64,000 bases of DNA from JBKEDC01 sp047975205 (GCA_047975205.1 JBKEDC010000016.1:1-64000); one strand, 5' to 3'. Positions 33,151 through 43,910 are shown, counted from the first letter of the stretch. Notes: generated from the letters alone by a model not told the origin. Translations and numbers: made by a program.

Positions 33151-34362
33151 ATGAGTCTTTGGAACAACGACATATCAGCTAGTTTATCAGGGATTGAGAA
33201 AAAACAATTCTTAGCTAAAAGAAATATAATTAAACAGTTATATAGAAATAGCGTGATGTCGATTGCCGATCTCTGCACAAAGCTGCTGCTCAGTGCTCCA
33301 ACTGCTGTCAACTATATTAATGACCTCGTTGAGGAAGGCTATGTTGAAGAAAAGGGTGTTGGAGATTCTATCGGAGGCAGAAAGCCGATGCAATATGGAC
33401 TGAAGCCAAATTCATTTTATGTTCTTGGAGTAGATATTGGCAGAAAGACGATTAAAATCTCACTTTTTTCTAATCAATTGGAGTGCAGCTACAAATGGGA
33501 AGAGAAACCTTTTGACTTGGTTAGGGGGAATAATTTGCTTAATCATTTGGAAGGATATATAAATACATTTATAAATGAATTGCCTATTGATTTATCTTTA
33601 GTTATTGGTATTGGCATTATTATGCCGGGTTTGATAGATTCCGATAAAGGGATTAACTATACCTTTCTGACGGATGAGTGCGATAATTTATCCGACGAAC
33701 TATCGAAACGATTAAAACTTTCGGTATTTATAGAAAACGATGCAAGAGCCAGAGCCTTGGCAGAGTACCGCCATGGAGCAGCTTTAGATACAAAAAATGC
33801 CATGGTTGTTTACGTGGGGTATGGTTTAGGTTTGGGCATGATTCTAAATGGAAGACTCCACTTGGGAAAGTCAGGTTTCGCAGGGGAATTTAGCCACATT
33901 CCAATTGAAAATAATATGCAGCTTTGTAATTGTGGAAAAACGGGTTGCTTGGAAACCATAGCATCGGGAGGCGCTTTGGTTCGCATGGCAGAGGAAGAAA
34001 TAGAGAAAGGAGCTGTGACCACATTATCAGCCGTTTGGAATGAAAAAAGAAGTTTGTCTCCCGAACTCATTGTTGACGCTGCATTATCAGGCGACCAACT
34101 GTCTATCTCATTAATACATGAAGTGGGGGCTAACTTAGGAAAGGGTATTTCATATTTGGTGCAAATACTAAACCCGGAAAAGATTGTATTGGGCGGGAGG
34201 GTTTCAAGAGTGGGAGGTTTGCTTGTTAATTCCGTATCGCAGGCACTATTTCATTATTGTTTGCCGAAGTTAAGAGAAGATGTAACAGTGGAGATGTCGC
34301 AACTAAACAATGATGCCGGCTTGATAGGAGCGGCAACTTTAGTTATCGAAGCTATACTTTAA
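33151..34362 (+). CDS. ROK-family transcriptional regulator (NagC-like)
   Basis: 403 aa. N-terminal winged helix at about 25-80 (IIKQLYRNSVMSIADLCTKL, APTAVNYINDLVEEGYVEE, then GGRKPMQY). The ROK domain has DIGRKTIKISLF and the zinc signature CNCGKTGCLET. As a ROK repressor it would sense an amino sugar or its phosphate. It lies directly upstream of the SusC/SusD, NagB-like and GH20 genes, so it is the probable local regulator of GlcNAc glycan use. Confidence 0.92.
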   Translation: MSLWNNDISASLSGIEKKQFLAKRNIIKQLYRNSVMSIADLCTKLLLSAPTAVNYINDLVEEGYVEEKGVGDSIGGRKPMQYGLKPNSFYVLGVDIGRKTIKISLFSNQLECSYKWEEKPFDLVRGNNLLNHLEGYINTFINELPIDLSLVIGIGIIMPGLIDSDKGINYTFLTDECDNLSDELSKRLKLSVFIENDARARALAEYRHGAALDTKNAMVVYVGYGLGLGMILNGRLHLGKSGFAGEFSHIPIENNMQLCNCGKTGCLETIASGGALVRMAEEEIEKGAVTTLSAVWNEKRSLSPELIVDAALSGDQLSISLIHEVGANLGKGISYLVQILNPEKIVLGGRVSRVGGLLVNSVSQALFHYCLPKLREDVTVEMSQLNNDAGLIGAATLVIEAIL

Positions 34363-34489
34363 AATGAGTGTTTAGGTCATGAAAATGACTACTTAAGATA
34401 TATGTTGTTTCAGTAAAATGTGAAGAGCTCAAACTAGGAGCTATTGTTTTGTTGTCAGCTTATTTTTTAACTAACCTAAATATTCAGTT

Positions 34490-37400
34490 ATGAAGCATGT
34501 ATTACTTCTTTTTTTTCTATTGATTTCAGGTTCTCTCATGGCACAGAAATCAATAAACGGCAAGATAACATCAGCACATGATGGGCAAAGCTTGCCGGGG
34601 GTCAATGTTGTAATTAAGGGGACTACCATCGGTACGGTCTCCGACATTGACGGAACCTATACCCTTAAGGTTAATGATGATGCCATACTTGTATTTTCAT
34701 TTGTCGGTTATAATAACCAAGAAATTGCGGTGGGCAATCAAACCACCATTGATGCAGTTTTAGAAGAGAGTGCAATTCAGTTGGAAGGAGCTGTTGTTAC
34801 GGCACTTGGTATTGAGAAGAAATCTCGTGGATTAACCTATTCGGCACAACAACTTGATGGAGATGCGCTAAATCGATCGAAAGATGCGAATATGATTAAC
34901 GCACTGGCAGGAAAAAGTGCAGGTGTAGTGGTTAATAAAAGCTCATCGGGTGTTGGCGGTTCTGCCAAAGTTACTATTCGAGGCAATCGGTCGGCAACAG
35001 GAAACAATCAGCCCCTCTATGTAATCGACGGTATTCCGATGCTTAACTCGTCGGGTTCGCAGCCTGCCACATCAATAGGCGGCACAAATGATGCCGGAGC
35101 AAGAGATGGAGGTGACGGTATTGGGAACTTGAACCCTGATGATATTGAAAGCATGACGGTGTTAAAAGGAGCATCGGCAGCTGCATTATATGGTTCGAGT
35201 GCTGCAAATGGTGTAATTGTAATCACAACTAAAAAAGGTAAGGCAGGAAAACCGGTCATTAACTTCTCATCTAATATTACCTTCGATAATGCAATTGAAA
35301 CCCCTGATTTTCAAAATGCTTATGGTATGTCAGACGGAGGGAAAAGTTGGGGAAGTGCCATAACCGGAGGTAGCGACAATGCAAAAGATTTTTTTGAAAC
35401 AGGTGTAACGGCTATTAACTCAGTGTCGGTAAGTTTTGGTACTGATAAATTGCAATCTTATTATTCTTACGCCAATACCAGTGCAGGCGGTATTATTGAA
35501 AATAACAAACTAAATAAAAATAACATCAATATTCGCCAAACAGCTAAGCTATATGACAATAAAATTCAGTTAGATGGCAATGTAAATCTGATTGCACAAA
35601 ACGTAAAGAATCGTCCCACTCCCGGAGGTTATTATTTCAACCCATTGGTTGGCTTATATCGATATCCGCGCGGTGAGAGCATAAGCCCTTACAAGAAAGA
35701 ATATAAGAAGTTTGATGCAGGCAGGAACTTCGATGTACAGAATTGGTATAAAACTCCCGACTCTTGGGAACAAAATCCATGGTGGATAACAAATATGTTG
35801 CCTAGCGAAGATAAAAGAAACCGGGTAATAGCTTCTATTAATGCAAAGTGGAATATTACGGATTGGCTAAACTTGCAATTGCGCGGAAACACAGATAATA
35901 CTTTCGACCAATATGACCAAAAGATATATGCAACAACAGCTCCGGAATTGGTGGGCGGAACATACAATAATGGTCGTTATATTACAAGTAATCGGCATGA
36001 ATCATTAACCTATGGAGACGTACTGTTGAACATGAACAAAGACTTAGGTAAGGATTTTACCTTAGTGGCATCGTTAGGAGCAAGTATTACCGACCTGAAA
36101 TTACGTTATACTTTAATGGACTCCAGACCTGATGGACTTGAAGTTGCCAACGTGTTCAACTTAGGCAATATGATTGGTGCCGGTTATATTGAAGAAAACA
36201 ATACAAGAACTCAAATGCAATCTGTTTTTGGCACGGCTCAATTGGGCTGGAGAAATGGTTTATTCCTTGATTTTACAGCTCGTAATGATTGGTCGTCAAC
36301 ATTAGCATACACAAACAGCATGTCGAAAGGATTCTTCTACCCATCGGTAGGTTTGACGGCTGTGTTGAGTGAGTTTATTAATCTTCCCGATTTTTGGGAA
36401 TTCTTAAAGGTGAGGGGGTCGTTTGCCCAAGTAGGTAACTCTATTCCATTCGGAGTGAGCTATCAAACACACACCATGGGTGCCGGTGGTAGCTTAATCT
36501 TTAATGGGAATGCCCCGTTTACTGATTTAAAACCGGAAATTTCAGAATCAAAAGAATTTGGATTTGAATCACGATTTTTGAAAAATGCGATTACGTTTGA
36601 TCTTACTTGGTATCAAACGAACACGCTGGATCAATATTTTAACTTACCTGCCCCTGCCGGTTCCGGATATAGTTATTACTATGTGAATGCCGGTAATATC
36701 AGAAACCGGGGAATGGAAATAGTTTTGGGAATTAACCCGTTTAACCGAAAAGATTTTTCATGGCAAAACAGCATCAACTATTCTAAGAACGATAATAAAA
36801 TCATTGAATTACATCCTGACCTTGATGCTTTTAATGTAGGGCAACAAACCAGTAGCTCTTATTGGATGCGTTTAGAAGAAGGAGGCTCATTCGGAGATAT
36901 CTACGGTAAGGTATTTCAGCGAGATGATAACGGAAATATCCAATATGACAGTGCTACCGGATTACCAATTGTGGGTTCTGAATTTGGAAAGATAGCCAAT
37001 GCCAATCCCGACTTCAACTTGTCGTGGAACAGCACCTTCCGATATAAAAATTGGGGATTGGGTTTCTTAATCGACGGTAGATTCGGCGGCGATGTCGTGT
37101 CGCTCACTCAAGCAGATTTAGATCAGTTCGGTGTTACGGCAGCAACGGCAAGTGCTCGAAATGCCGGCTATACAACATTGGAAGGTACTAAAATAAACGA
37201 TGTTCAAGGATTTTATGAATTGGTAGGCGGACGCGATGGCGTTTCTGAGAACTATGTTTATTCGGCAACGAATATCAGATTGAGAGAATTATCACTTTCA
37301 TACAGTTTCCCTAAAAATTTGTTGAGTAAAACCGGCTTCATAGAAGGAGCAACACTCGCGTTTGTGGGAAGAAATTTGTTTTTCTTTTATAACGAAGCTC

Positions 37401-37510
37401 CTTTCGACCCCGATGCCGTTTTGGGAACAGGAAACGATTTACAAGGCGTTGATGTTTTCGGTATGCCTACCACTCGAAGTTTAGGCTTTAATGTAAAACT
37501 TACTTTCTAA
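34490..37510 (+). CDS. SusC/RagA-family TonB-dependent outer-membrane transporter
   Basis: 1006 aa. Signal peptide at 1-18 (LLLFFLLISGSLMAQ). A carboxypeptidase-regulatory-like domain (about 20-95: NGKITSAHDGQSLPGVNVVI, FVGYNNQEIAVG) precedes the plug (about 110-230: YVIDGIPML, NPDDIESMTVLKGASAAALY, ANGVIVITTKKG) and the beta barrel ending in FNVKLTF with C-terminal Phe. No N-terminal FecR-interacting STN domain is seen, so direct anti-sigma control is unlikely. It imports oligosaccharide together with the SusD-like lipoprotein 20 bp downstream. Confidence 0.96.
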   Translation: MKHVLLLFFLLISGSLMAQKSINGKITSAHDGQSLPGVNVVIKGTTIGTVSDIDGTYTLKVNDDAILVFSFVGYNNQEIAVGNQTTIDAVLEESAIQLEGAVVTALGIEKKSRGLTYSAQQLDGDALNRSKDANMINALAGKSAGVVVNKSSSGVGGSAKVTIRGNRSATGNNQPLYVIDGIPMLNSSGSQPATSIGGTNDAGARDGGDGIGNLNPDDIESMTVLKGASAAALYGSSAANGVIVITTKKGKAGKPVINFSSNITFDNAIETPDFQNAYGMSDGGKSWGSAITGGSDNAKDFFETGVTAINSVSVSFGTDKLQSYYSYANTSAGGIIENNKLNKNNINIRQTAKLYDNKIQLDGNVNLIAQNVKNRPTPGGYYFNPLVGLYRYPRGESISPYKKEYKKFDAGRNFDVQNWYKTPDSWEQNPWWITNMLPSEDKRNRVIASINAKWNITDWLNLQLRGNTDNTFDQYDQKIYATTAPELVGGTYNNGRYITSNRHESLTYGDVLLNMNKDLGKDFTLVASLGASITDLKLRYTLMDSRPDGLEVANVFNLGNMIGAGYIEENNTRTQMQSVFGTAQLGWRNGLFLDFTARNDWSSTLAYTNSMSKGFFYPSVGLTAVLSEFINLPDFWEFLKVRGSFAQVGNSIPFGVSYQTHTMGAGGSLIFNGNAPFTDLKPEISESKEFGFESRFLKNAITFDLTWYQTNTLDQYFNLPAPAGSGYSYYYVNAGNIRNRGMEIVLGINPFNRKDFSWQNSINYSKNDNKIIELHPDLDAFNVGQQTSSSYWMRLEEGGSFGDIYGKVFQRDDNGNIQYDSATGLPIVGSEFGKIANANPDFNLSWNSTFRYKNWGLGFLIDGRFGGDVVSLTQADLDQFGVTAATASARNAGYTTLEGTKINDVQGFYELVGGRDGVSENYVYSATNIRLRELSLSYSFPKNLLSKTGFIEGATLAFVGRNLFFFYNEAPFDPDAVLGTGNDLQGVDVFGMPTTRSLGFNVKLTF

Positions 37511-37530
37511 CCATTTTAAAACATACAATC

Positions 37531-39135
37531 ATGCACAAAAATATATATAAACGATTAGGTGCGCTGGTAATTGCTTCAACCTTGCTATTGGGGTGCACGG
37601 GTAACTTTGAAGATTTTAATATCGATGAAAGCAAGGTTACGAACGACCAGCTGGAGTCTGATTTCTATTCTATCGGGGGGTTCTTTCCTCAGATGCAGCA
37701 AATGATATATTGCAACTTTAACTGGGGTTGGGGCATTAATTGGCCATTCCAAGTTATGCAGAACTTAAATGCCGATATTTTTTCAGGCTATATGATGACA
37801 CCAACTGATTTTAATGGGAATGTGAATAATACCAACTACGCGCTTGTAGATGGATGGAACGGTTCAAATTGGGATTATACATATGCTTATTTCATGACAG
37901 CATCGGGCGAGGTAGAACGCTCATCAAAAGAAGATTATCCGGAAATATATGCCGCGGCAAAAATCCTCAGAGTGGCAGCTATGCATCGTTTGTGCGATCA
38001 GTATGGACCTATCATCTATACACATTATGGAAATTCACAAACAGGAGGTGAGTTTGACTCAACAGAAGATGCTTATTATGCTTTTTTCAAAGACTTAGAT
38101 GAATCGGTTAGCGCATTGGAAGAGTATATTACTGATAGTCCGGGTGCCAAACCTCTAGAACGTTACGACCTAATGTTTGCCGGCGATTTTGAAAAGTGGA
38201 TTAAATATGCAAATGCTCTTCGCTTACGTTTAGCAATGCGCATATCAAATGTAGCTCCCGACAGAGCAAGAACAGAGGCAGAAGCAGCCATGTCAAACTC
38301 CTATGGTGTAATGGAAAATTTTGATGCCACAGTAGCCGGAAAAGGTTATCAACATCCGTTGTTTGCTTTGTCTATCCAATGGGGTGATATTAAGATGGGA
38401 GGGTCTATCGAATCTATTATGAATGGTTATAATGACCCACGAATGTCAAAGTATTTTATACCTACAACCGATGAAGTAGTGTTGGGAAATGGTGTTGAGT
38501 ATAAAGGAATACGTCAAGGAATTGATATTCCGAATAAAGACTTTTATCGCAAGCACTCTTCTCTAAATTTCGCAGCTGAAACTCCGGCAACCTTGATGAC
38601 TGCATCGGAAGTTTTCTTTTTGCGTGCTGAAGGTGCGTTACATGGCTGGTCGGGCATGGGAGGTTCTGCTGCCGAATTATATCAAAAAGGTGTGGAACGT
38701 TCTTTTGAACAATACGGCTTGAGTGTGGGAGACTATTTGGAAAATGATAAAGTGGCAGCCTCGTTTACGGATTATCTCAATCATGACAATGATGTTGCAG
38801 CCGGATCACCATACTTGAATAATGTTTCACCAAAATGGGATGAGGGAGCAACCGATGCAGTCAAGTTGCAGAAAATAATCACACAAAAATATATTGCTAT
38901 GTTTCCTGATGGCATGGAAGCTTGGGCAGAACAACGTCGTACCGGATATCCGGTGCTGATGCCGGTAGTTATTAATAACAGTCAGGGAGTGATAGATACT
39001 AATAAAAAAGTACGTCGCTTGAATTTTTCGGTTACTGAAAAAGCAAATAATCCGGGCGGTTATGCTAAAGCTGTAGAAATGTTAGGAGGCGCCGATAATG
39101 GGGGCACTCCGCTATGGTGGGATGTAAATCCATAA
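37531..39135 (+). CDS. SusD/RagB-family glycan-binding lipoprotein
   Basis: 534 aa. A lipoprotein signal with lipobox LLLGC (Cys about 22) places it on the outer membrane. Family features: early NFEDFNIDESKVT, helical TPR-like segments (YAAAKILRVAAMHRLCDQYG; ANALRLRLAMRIS), and late LMTASEVFFLRAEGAL, ITQKYIAMFPDGMEAWAEQRR. It caps the SusC barrel and delivers glycan. The Sus pair plus the downstream GH20 and NagB-like genes point to a GlcNAc-containing ligand. Confidence 0.95.
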   Translation: MHKNIYKRLGALVIASTLLLGCTGNFEDFNIDESKVTNDQLESDFYSIGGFFPQMQQMIYCNFNWGWGINWPFQVMQNLNADIFSGYMMTPTDFNGNVNNTNYALVDGWNGSNWDYTYAYFMTASGEVERSSKEDYPEIYAAAKILRVAAMHRLCDQYGPIIYTHYGNSQTGGEFDSTEDAYYAFFKDLDESVSALEEYITDSPGAKPLERYDLMFAGDFEKWIKYANALRLRLAMRISNVAPDRARTEAEAAMSNSYGVMENFDATVAGKGYQHPLFALSIQWGDIKMGGSIESIMNGYNDPRMSKYFIPTTDEVVLGNGVEYKGIRQGIDIPNKDFYRKHSSLNFAAETPATLMTASEVFFLRAEGALHGWSGMGGSAAELYQKGVERSFEQYGLSVGDYLENDKVAASFTDYLNHDNDVAAGSPYLNNVSPKWDEGATDAVKLQKIITQKYIAMFPDGMEAWAEQRRTGYPVLMPVVINNSQGVIDTNKKVRRLNFSVTEKANNPGGYAKAVEMLGGADNGGTPLWWDVNP

Positions 39136-39155
39136 CTCTCTTTATATAGTAAGGA

Positions 39156-39186
39156 TAGGAGGATGCTCTTAAAAAGCATTCTCCTA
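39156..39186 (+). promoter_or_regulatory. Intercistronic hairpin after susD
   Basis: Stem taggaggatgct / agcattctccta (one G-U pair), 7-nt loop, no T-run. It may stabilise or partly attenuate the transcript between the Sus pair and the enzyme genes. Confidence 0.55.
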
Positions 39187-39250
39187 CCTGAAGATTATGG
39201 GTTGAGCAGTTTTTATGAAAAGCTATTACATAATAAATAAAACATTAGAT

Positions 39251-41572
39251 ATGCGTTTAGATGTATTTTCAGATGTAGAACGGAAGTTTGTAGCGTTGTC
39301 GGGAATTCAGTCCATGTCAACGAAAATTCCGTATATAATGGTTGGTAACTTTCCAAAACTTGGATTTCTTACTGCATTAAGGTTTTTGGAATGGGTGAGT
39401 GAAAATCCGGAAGGTGTGATTAGTCTGCCAACGGGCAAAACACCGGAGTATTTTATTAAATGGACGCAACACTTGCTTCGAGAATGGGATTCTCCTAAAG
39501 TAAAAAAGATTCGTAAAGAATATAACTTGAAGACGGAAACAAAACCTGATTTAAGCAAGTTGCATTTTGTGCAAATCGATGAGTTTTATCCGATATCGTC
39601 AGCACAACATAATAGTTTCTATCAATATGTGAAGAAATTCTATATAGAGGGATTCGGACTTGATCCTAACCGGGCTATTTTGATTAATTCCGATGCAATA
39701 GCACTTCCCGATAATGAGCATTTTTCTTCTGTATTTCCGGATAACAACGTGGATATCTCATTGCGATATCGAGAAGCAAAAACAAGTATGGAGCAGAAGC
39801 AGCAGCGAGCTATCTTTGCTATTGACGATTGGTGTAGTGAATACGAAAGAAAGATTAGAGCTTTAGGAGGAATCGGTTTCTTCTTAGGAGGGATTGGTCC
39901 CGATGGGCACATCGCCTTTAATACGCGAGGCTCTGATTTATTCTCCACAACAAGATTGACGCCAACAAACTTTGAAACACAAGCCGTTTCGGCAGGCGAT
40001 TTGGGTGGTATTGAGGTAAGTAGGAGCAGACTGGTAATAACAATAGGTCTGGAAACAATAACCTACAATCCGAATGCTACTGCCATTATTTTTGGAGCAG
40101 GAGAGGCTAAAGCCGGAGTAATAAAAGATGCTTTGGAACATGAACACTCTGTGCTGTTTCCGGCTACCGTCCTTCAACAGCTAAAGAATGCTCGCTTTTA
40201 TATTACAGAAGGAGCCGGTGTTCAGCTAAAAGATAGTATAGAAAGATATTACACTACCGGAGAATGGACAAAAGAAAAGACAGAACATGCTGTTATCTCT
40301 TTATGCCACAAGCTTGATAAATACGGAACAAGATTAACTGTAGATGATCTAAAGAACGATGAATATTGCAAACTCATTCCTGCCATCGATGAACACACAG
40401 TTAAACATGTTATAGACTCTGTAGTAGAGAAAATTAATCGAGGGATACAGAAAGAAATCGGACAAACATTTTATCACACAGGTCCTCATCATGATGATAT
40501 CATGCTGGGATTAATGCCTCACCTAAATTCGATAACCAACCCGGAAAATGAATCGCATTTTGCGGTATTAACATCGGGATTCACGGCAGTTACAAATCAG
40601 TTTGTAATAGATGCCTTAATTCATACGAAGCAATTCTTAGATAGAGATGAAATGATGATGGTGAATTATCCGGATTTCTTTGAAATAGGTTATAAATATA
40701 AGTGGGATAAAGATGTATATCATTACTTGAATAAAGTAGCACAAGGAGAATTGCAAGAACGTAAGAGGGGATTGGCTCATCGATTAGTGAGGGGAATTGT
40801 TTCGATATGGGATGTAAAATCTAAAGATGCTTTACGAAACACCATAGAGAGTATATTGTCTATTTTGAGAACTAGTTATGATGGAGAAAAGAACCCTATT
40901 AAGATTCAGAAATTAAAAGGGATGCTACGTGAGTATGAGGAAGAACTTGTATGGGCATATTATGGCACTCAGGTGAAGAATGTGCACCATTTACGATTAG
41001 GTTTCTACACCGGAGATATATTTACCGAGCAGCCTAAAAGAGATAGAGATGCTATGCCGGTGTTAGAGCAGCTTCGAGAAATAAAACCAACAGTAATCAG
41101 CTTGGCATTAGATCCTGAGGGAAGTGGACCAGATACTCACTATAAAGTATTGCAAGTCATTGCAGAAGCAGTTAGGATGTGGAAACAAGAAGAAGATTTA
41201 AGTAATCTGCGTATTTGGGGGTATAGAAACGTGTGGTATAAGTTTCAACCATCAGATGTAAATGTAATATCGCCTGTGCATATGACTGATCTGGCAATCT
41301 TGCAGCATTCATTCGAGAAATGTTACTTGAGTCAGGTGAATGCTTCTTTCCCTAGCTTTGAGCATGATGGCATGTTTTGTGATTTAGCTCAGCGAAATTG
41401 GGTAAATCAGCTTAAGTCAATTCAACTCCTTTTAGGAAAAGATTATTTCTACACTCATGAAAGTTCAAGCTTGCGAGCTACTCATGGTTTAATCTTCTTT
41501 AAAGAAATGAATGTTGAGGAATTTTTGACTCATGCTGCCGAACTGGAAAAATCGGTGGAAGGGATTGTATAA
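39251..41572 (+). CDS. NagB-like sugar-phosphate deaminase/isomerase fused to PIG-L deacetylase domain
   Basis: 773 aa from ATG 39,251 (MRLDVFSDVERKF); an ATG 36 bp upstream is also in frame. The N-terminal half resembles glucosamine-6-phosphate deaminase: ISLPTGKTPEYF (sugar-phosphate loop), VQIDEFYPISSAQHNSF, LGGIGPDGHIAFN with the catalytic Asp and His. After that motif the usual FNEP reads FNTRG, so the Glu of the NagB triad is not in place. The C-terminal half (from about 415) is PIG-L/LmbE like, with metal motif TGPHHDDIMLG. Such fusions occur in Bacteroides amino-sugar loci. The combined role may be deacetylation then deamination/isomerisation of GlcNAc-6-phosphate or a related sugar. 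It overlaps nothing and precedes the GH20 gene by 64 bp. Confidence 0.88.
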   Translation: MRLDVFSDVERKFVALSGIQSMSTKIPYIMVGNFPKLGFLTALRFLEWVSENPEGVISLPTGKTPEYFIKWTQHLLREWDSPKVKKIRKEYNLKTETKPDLSKLHFVQIDEFYPISSAQHNSFYQYVKKFYIEGFGLDPNRAILINSDAIALPDNEHFSSVFPDNNVDISLRYREAKTSMEQKQQRAIFAIDDWCSEYERKIRALGGIGFFLGGIGPDGHIAFNTRGSDLFSTTRLTPTNFETQAVSAGDLGGIEVSRSRLVITIGLETITYNPNATAIIFGAGEAKAGVIKDALEHEHSVLFPATVLQQLKNARFYITEGAGVQLKDSIERYYTTGEWTKEKTEHAVISLCHKLDKYGTRLTVDDLKNDEYCKLIPAIDEHTVKHVIDSVVEKINRGIQKEIGQTFYHTGPHHDDIMLGLMPHLNSITNPENESHFAVLTSGFTAVTNQFVIDALIHTKQFLDRDEMMMVNYPDFFEIGYKYKWDKDVYHYLNKVAQGELQERKRGLAHRLVRGIVSIWDVKSKDALRNTIESILSILRTSYDGEKNPIKIQKLKGMLREYEEELVWAYYGTQVKNVHHLRLGFYTGDIFTEQPKRDRDAMPVLEQLREIKPTVISLALDPEGSGPDTHYKVLQVIAEAVRMWKQEEDLSNLRIWGYRNVWYKFQPSDVNVISPVHMTDLAILQHSFEKCYLSQVNASFPSFEHDGMFCDLAQRNWVNQLKSIQLLLGKDYFYTHESSSLRATHGLIFFKEMNVEEFLTHAAELEKSVEGIV

Positions 41573-41636
41573 ATACTTAATCGGTTTCTTGAATACTATA
41601 CTAAGTGTTCAAGAAACCAAACTAAAACCTTATCCT

Positions 41637-43910
41637 ATGCTTAAAATGAAATATTTAATGCTAATTGTAATTTGTGTTGTGGGTATTGTGTTGGCAGTTG
41701 TTTCCCCTCGTCAAGAGAAAAAAAATGTAGAACAACCCGGTTTAGTTCCATATCCGAATTCGCTTCAATTGTCGGAAGGTTTTTTCAAAGGCAAAGAAGT
41801 TTCTATTATTAATGAAACACCTTATTCTCTTCCGAATACACTTACTGCTGATTTAGGGCAGTATTTTCAGATAAAAAACAATAAGAGGTCGGCTACTATC
41901 ACCATAATTCAAGATGAAGAATTAGAGAACGAAGCATACGATTTAGATATAACTAAAAATAAGATAGAAATACGTGCCAGCGGCAGGAATGGAACTATTT
42001 ATGGGTTTACCACTTTGTTGCAATTGCTCAATCAATATGCTGCATATGGTGAAGTTGCCTTGCCTTGCATGAAAATTAAAGATAAACCTCAATATGCTTG
42101 GCGAGGGATGCACTTAGATGTTTGTCGCCACTTTTTTAATGTAGATGAGGTAAAGAAAATGCTTGATGCTATGGCTCTGAATAAACTTAATGTATTTCAT
42201 TGGCACCTTACTGATGATCAAGGTTGGCGAATAGAGATAAAGAGATATCCTCTTTTAACAGAAAAAGGAGCTTGGAGGAAAGAAACAGTTAAGAATCACA
42301 TGGCAAATCACCCGAAAGAGTTTGATGGGAAACGATATGGTGGATACTACACCCCAGAGCAAATAAAAGAAGTAGTGGCTTATGCTGATAATTTAGGGAT
42401 ACAAATAGTTCCGGAAATAGAAATGCCCGGTCATGCTGTGGCAGCGGCAATGGCATATCCGGGACTTACGTGCACCGGAAATCCTAAACCATTTAATGAA
42501 TGGGGAGTGAGTGATGATGTATTCTGTGCAGGCAATGATAGTACATTTATATTCTTGCAAAATGTAATTGATGAAGTAGTGGCACTCTTCCCATCAGAGT
42601 ATATCCATATCGGAGGCGATGAGTGTCCGAAAGATAAGTGGGAGAAATGTCCTAAATGTCAGGTGCGAATAAAAAGACAAGGACTGCAAGATGAAATGGA
42701 ATTACAAAGCTATTTTGTTAAGCGTATGGAACATTATATCAATTCGAAAGGGAAAAAAGTAATCGGATGGGATGAAATTATGGAAGGCGGATTGGCAGAA
42801 AGAGCTACGGTAATGTCATGGCGAGGGGAAAAGGGTGGATTGGAAGCAGCATCGCATGGTCATGATGTAATTATTTGTCCGAATGAGGAGGTTTATCTTA
42901 ATTTTTATCAGAGTAATTATAATGAACCGTTAGCAATTGCCGGATGCATTACCATGGAAGATATTTACAATTGGTCGCCCATGCCTGATAGCTTGGCTCC
43001 GGAATTCAAACATCACGTGTTGGGATCGCAAGGCAACATATGGACAGAATATATACAAACAGATGATGAATTGGAATACATGGCATATCCTAGACTTTGC
43101 GCTTTGGCAGAAATGCTTTGGACTGAAGATTCTATTCAAAATTTTGATAGATTTACAGATAGAATGAATTGGCAATACGAACGATTAGATCGCTTAAACA
43201 TTAACTATCGTATCCCTTATCCCGAGAAAATATTACCCATCGAAGCTCTAACTCCGGAGCATAACACGCTTGATTTGTCTATGCCTATGAAGAATGCAGT
43301 TGTTTACTATACACTTGATGGTTCTCAGCCCAAAGAAGATGGGATAAGATATTCCGGAAAACCTTTAGTTTTTGATACAGAACGTCAGCTCCCGATAATA
43401 CTAAAATGTGCAACTAAAATGCTTAATGGAAGGTGGAGTGCAGTTCACACCTCAAAAGTAAATTTTGGAATAATGAAATCTGTAAATGTAGATGTTGAGG
43501 AGGGAGCAATTTATGAATTGAAAGAAGGCGATTTTAGTACGGCAAATGTAGATTTTTCCTTAGATAAAGAATTGAGTATTCAACAAGGTATCCATCCATC
43601 GGATAATGCCCCTAATCATTTTTTTGCTGAACAAATAAGTGGATATATAAAAGTGCCTGAATCTGGTATTTATACCTTTACATTAACTTCTTCCGATGGC
43701 AGCATGCTCATGATAAACGGACAGAAAATAATAGATAACGATGGATTTTGTTACGAGCGAATTCGCGAGGGAAGAGTGGCTTTGGAAGAAGGTTTACATT
43801 CTTTTGAGCTAAGACATTTTCAAGCAAAATATGCTTATTCTCTGAAGCTCAGAGCAACGGCTCCCAATGGTCAAATTATTAATTTCGATGAAGAAAATGT
43901 GTATCACTGA
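41637..43910 (+). CDS. Beta-N-acetylhexosaminidase (GH20) with PA14-like C-terminal domain
   Basis: 757 aa from ATG 41,637 (MLKMKYLMLIVICVVGIVLA gives the export signal); the frame extends upstream into the previous gene without family support. A GH20b domain (about 35-150: LVPYPNSLQLSEGFF, YGFTTLLQLLNQY) precedes the catalytic barrel (about 150-490) with RGMHLDVCRHFF, FHWHLTDDQGWRIEIKRYP and the catalytic pair in IHIGGDECPK. Then comes a chitobiase-type beta domain (YYTLDGSQPKEDG) and a PA14-like module (about 650-750: GYIKVPESGIYTFTLTSSDG, MINGQKIIDNDG). It removes terminal GlcNAc/GalNAc in the periplasm or at the surface. Confidence 0.95.
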   Translation: MLKMKYLMLIVICVVGIVLAVVSPRQEKKNVEQPGLVPYPNSLQLSEGFFKGKEVSIINETPYSLPNTLTADLGQYFQIKNNKRSATITIIQDEELENEAYDLDITKNKIEIRASGRNGTIYGFTTLLQLLNQYAAYGEVALPCMKIKDKPQYAWRGMHLDVCRHFFNVDEVKKMLDAMALNKLNVFHWHLTDDQGWRIEIKRYPLLTEKGAWRKETVKNHMANHPKEFDGKRYGGYYTPEQIKEVVAYADNLGIQIVPEIEMPGHAVAAAMAYPGLTCTGNPKPFNEWGVSDDVFCAGNDSTFIFLQNVIDEVVALFPSEYIHIGGDECPKDKWEKCPKCQVRIKRQGLQDEMELQSYFVKRMEHYINSKGKKVIGWDEIMEGGLAERATVMSWRGEKGGLEAASHGHDVIICPNEEVYLNFYQSNYNEPLAIAGCITMEDIYNWSPMPDSLAPEFKHHVLGSQGNIWTEYIQTDDELEYMAYPRLCALAEMLWTEDSIQNFDRFTDRMNWQYERLDRLNINYRIPYPEKILPIEALTPEHNTLDLSMPMKNAVVYYTLDGSQPKEDGIRYSGKPLVFDTERQLPIILKCATKMLNGRWSAVHTSKVNFGIMKSVNVDVEEGAIYELKEGDFSTANVDFSLDKELSIQQGIHPSDNAPNHFFAEQISGYIKVPESGIYTFTLTSSDGSMLMINGQKIIDNDGFCYERIREGRVALEEGLHSFELRHFQAKYAYSLKLRATAPNGQIINFDEENVYH

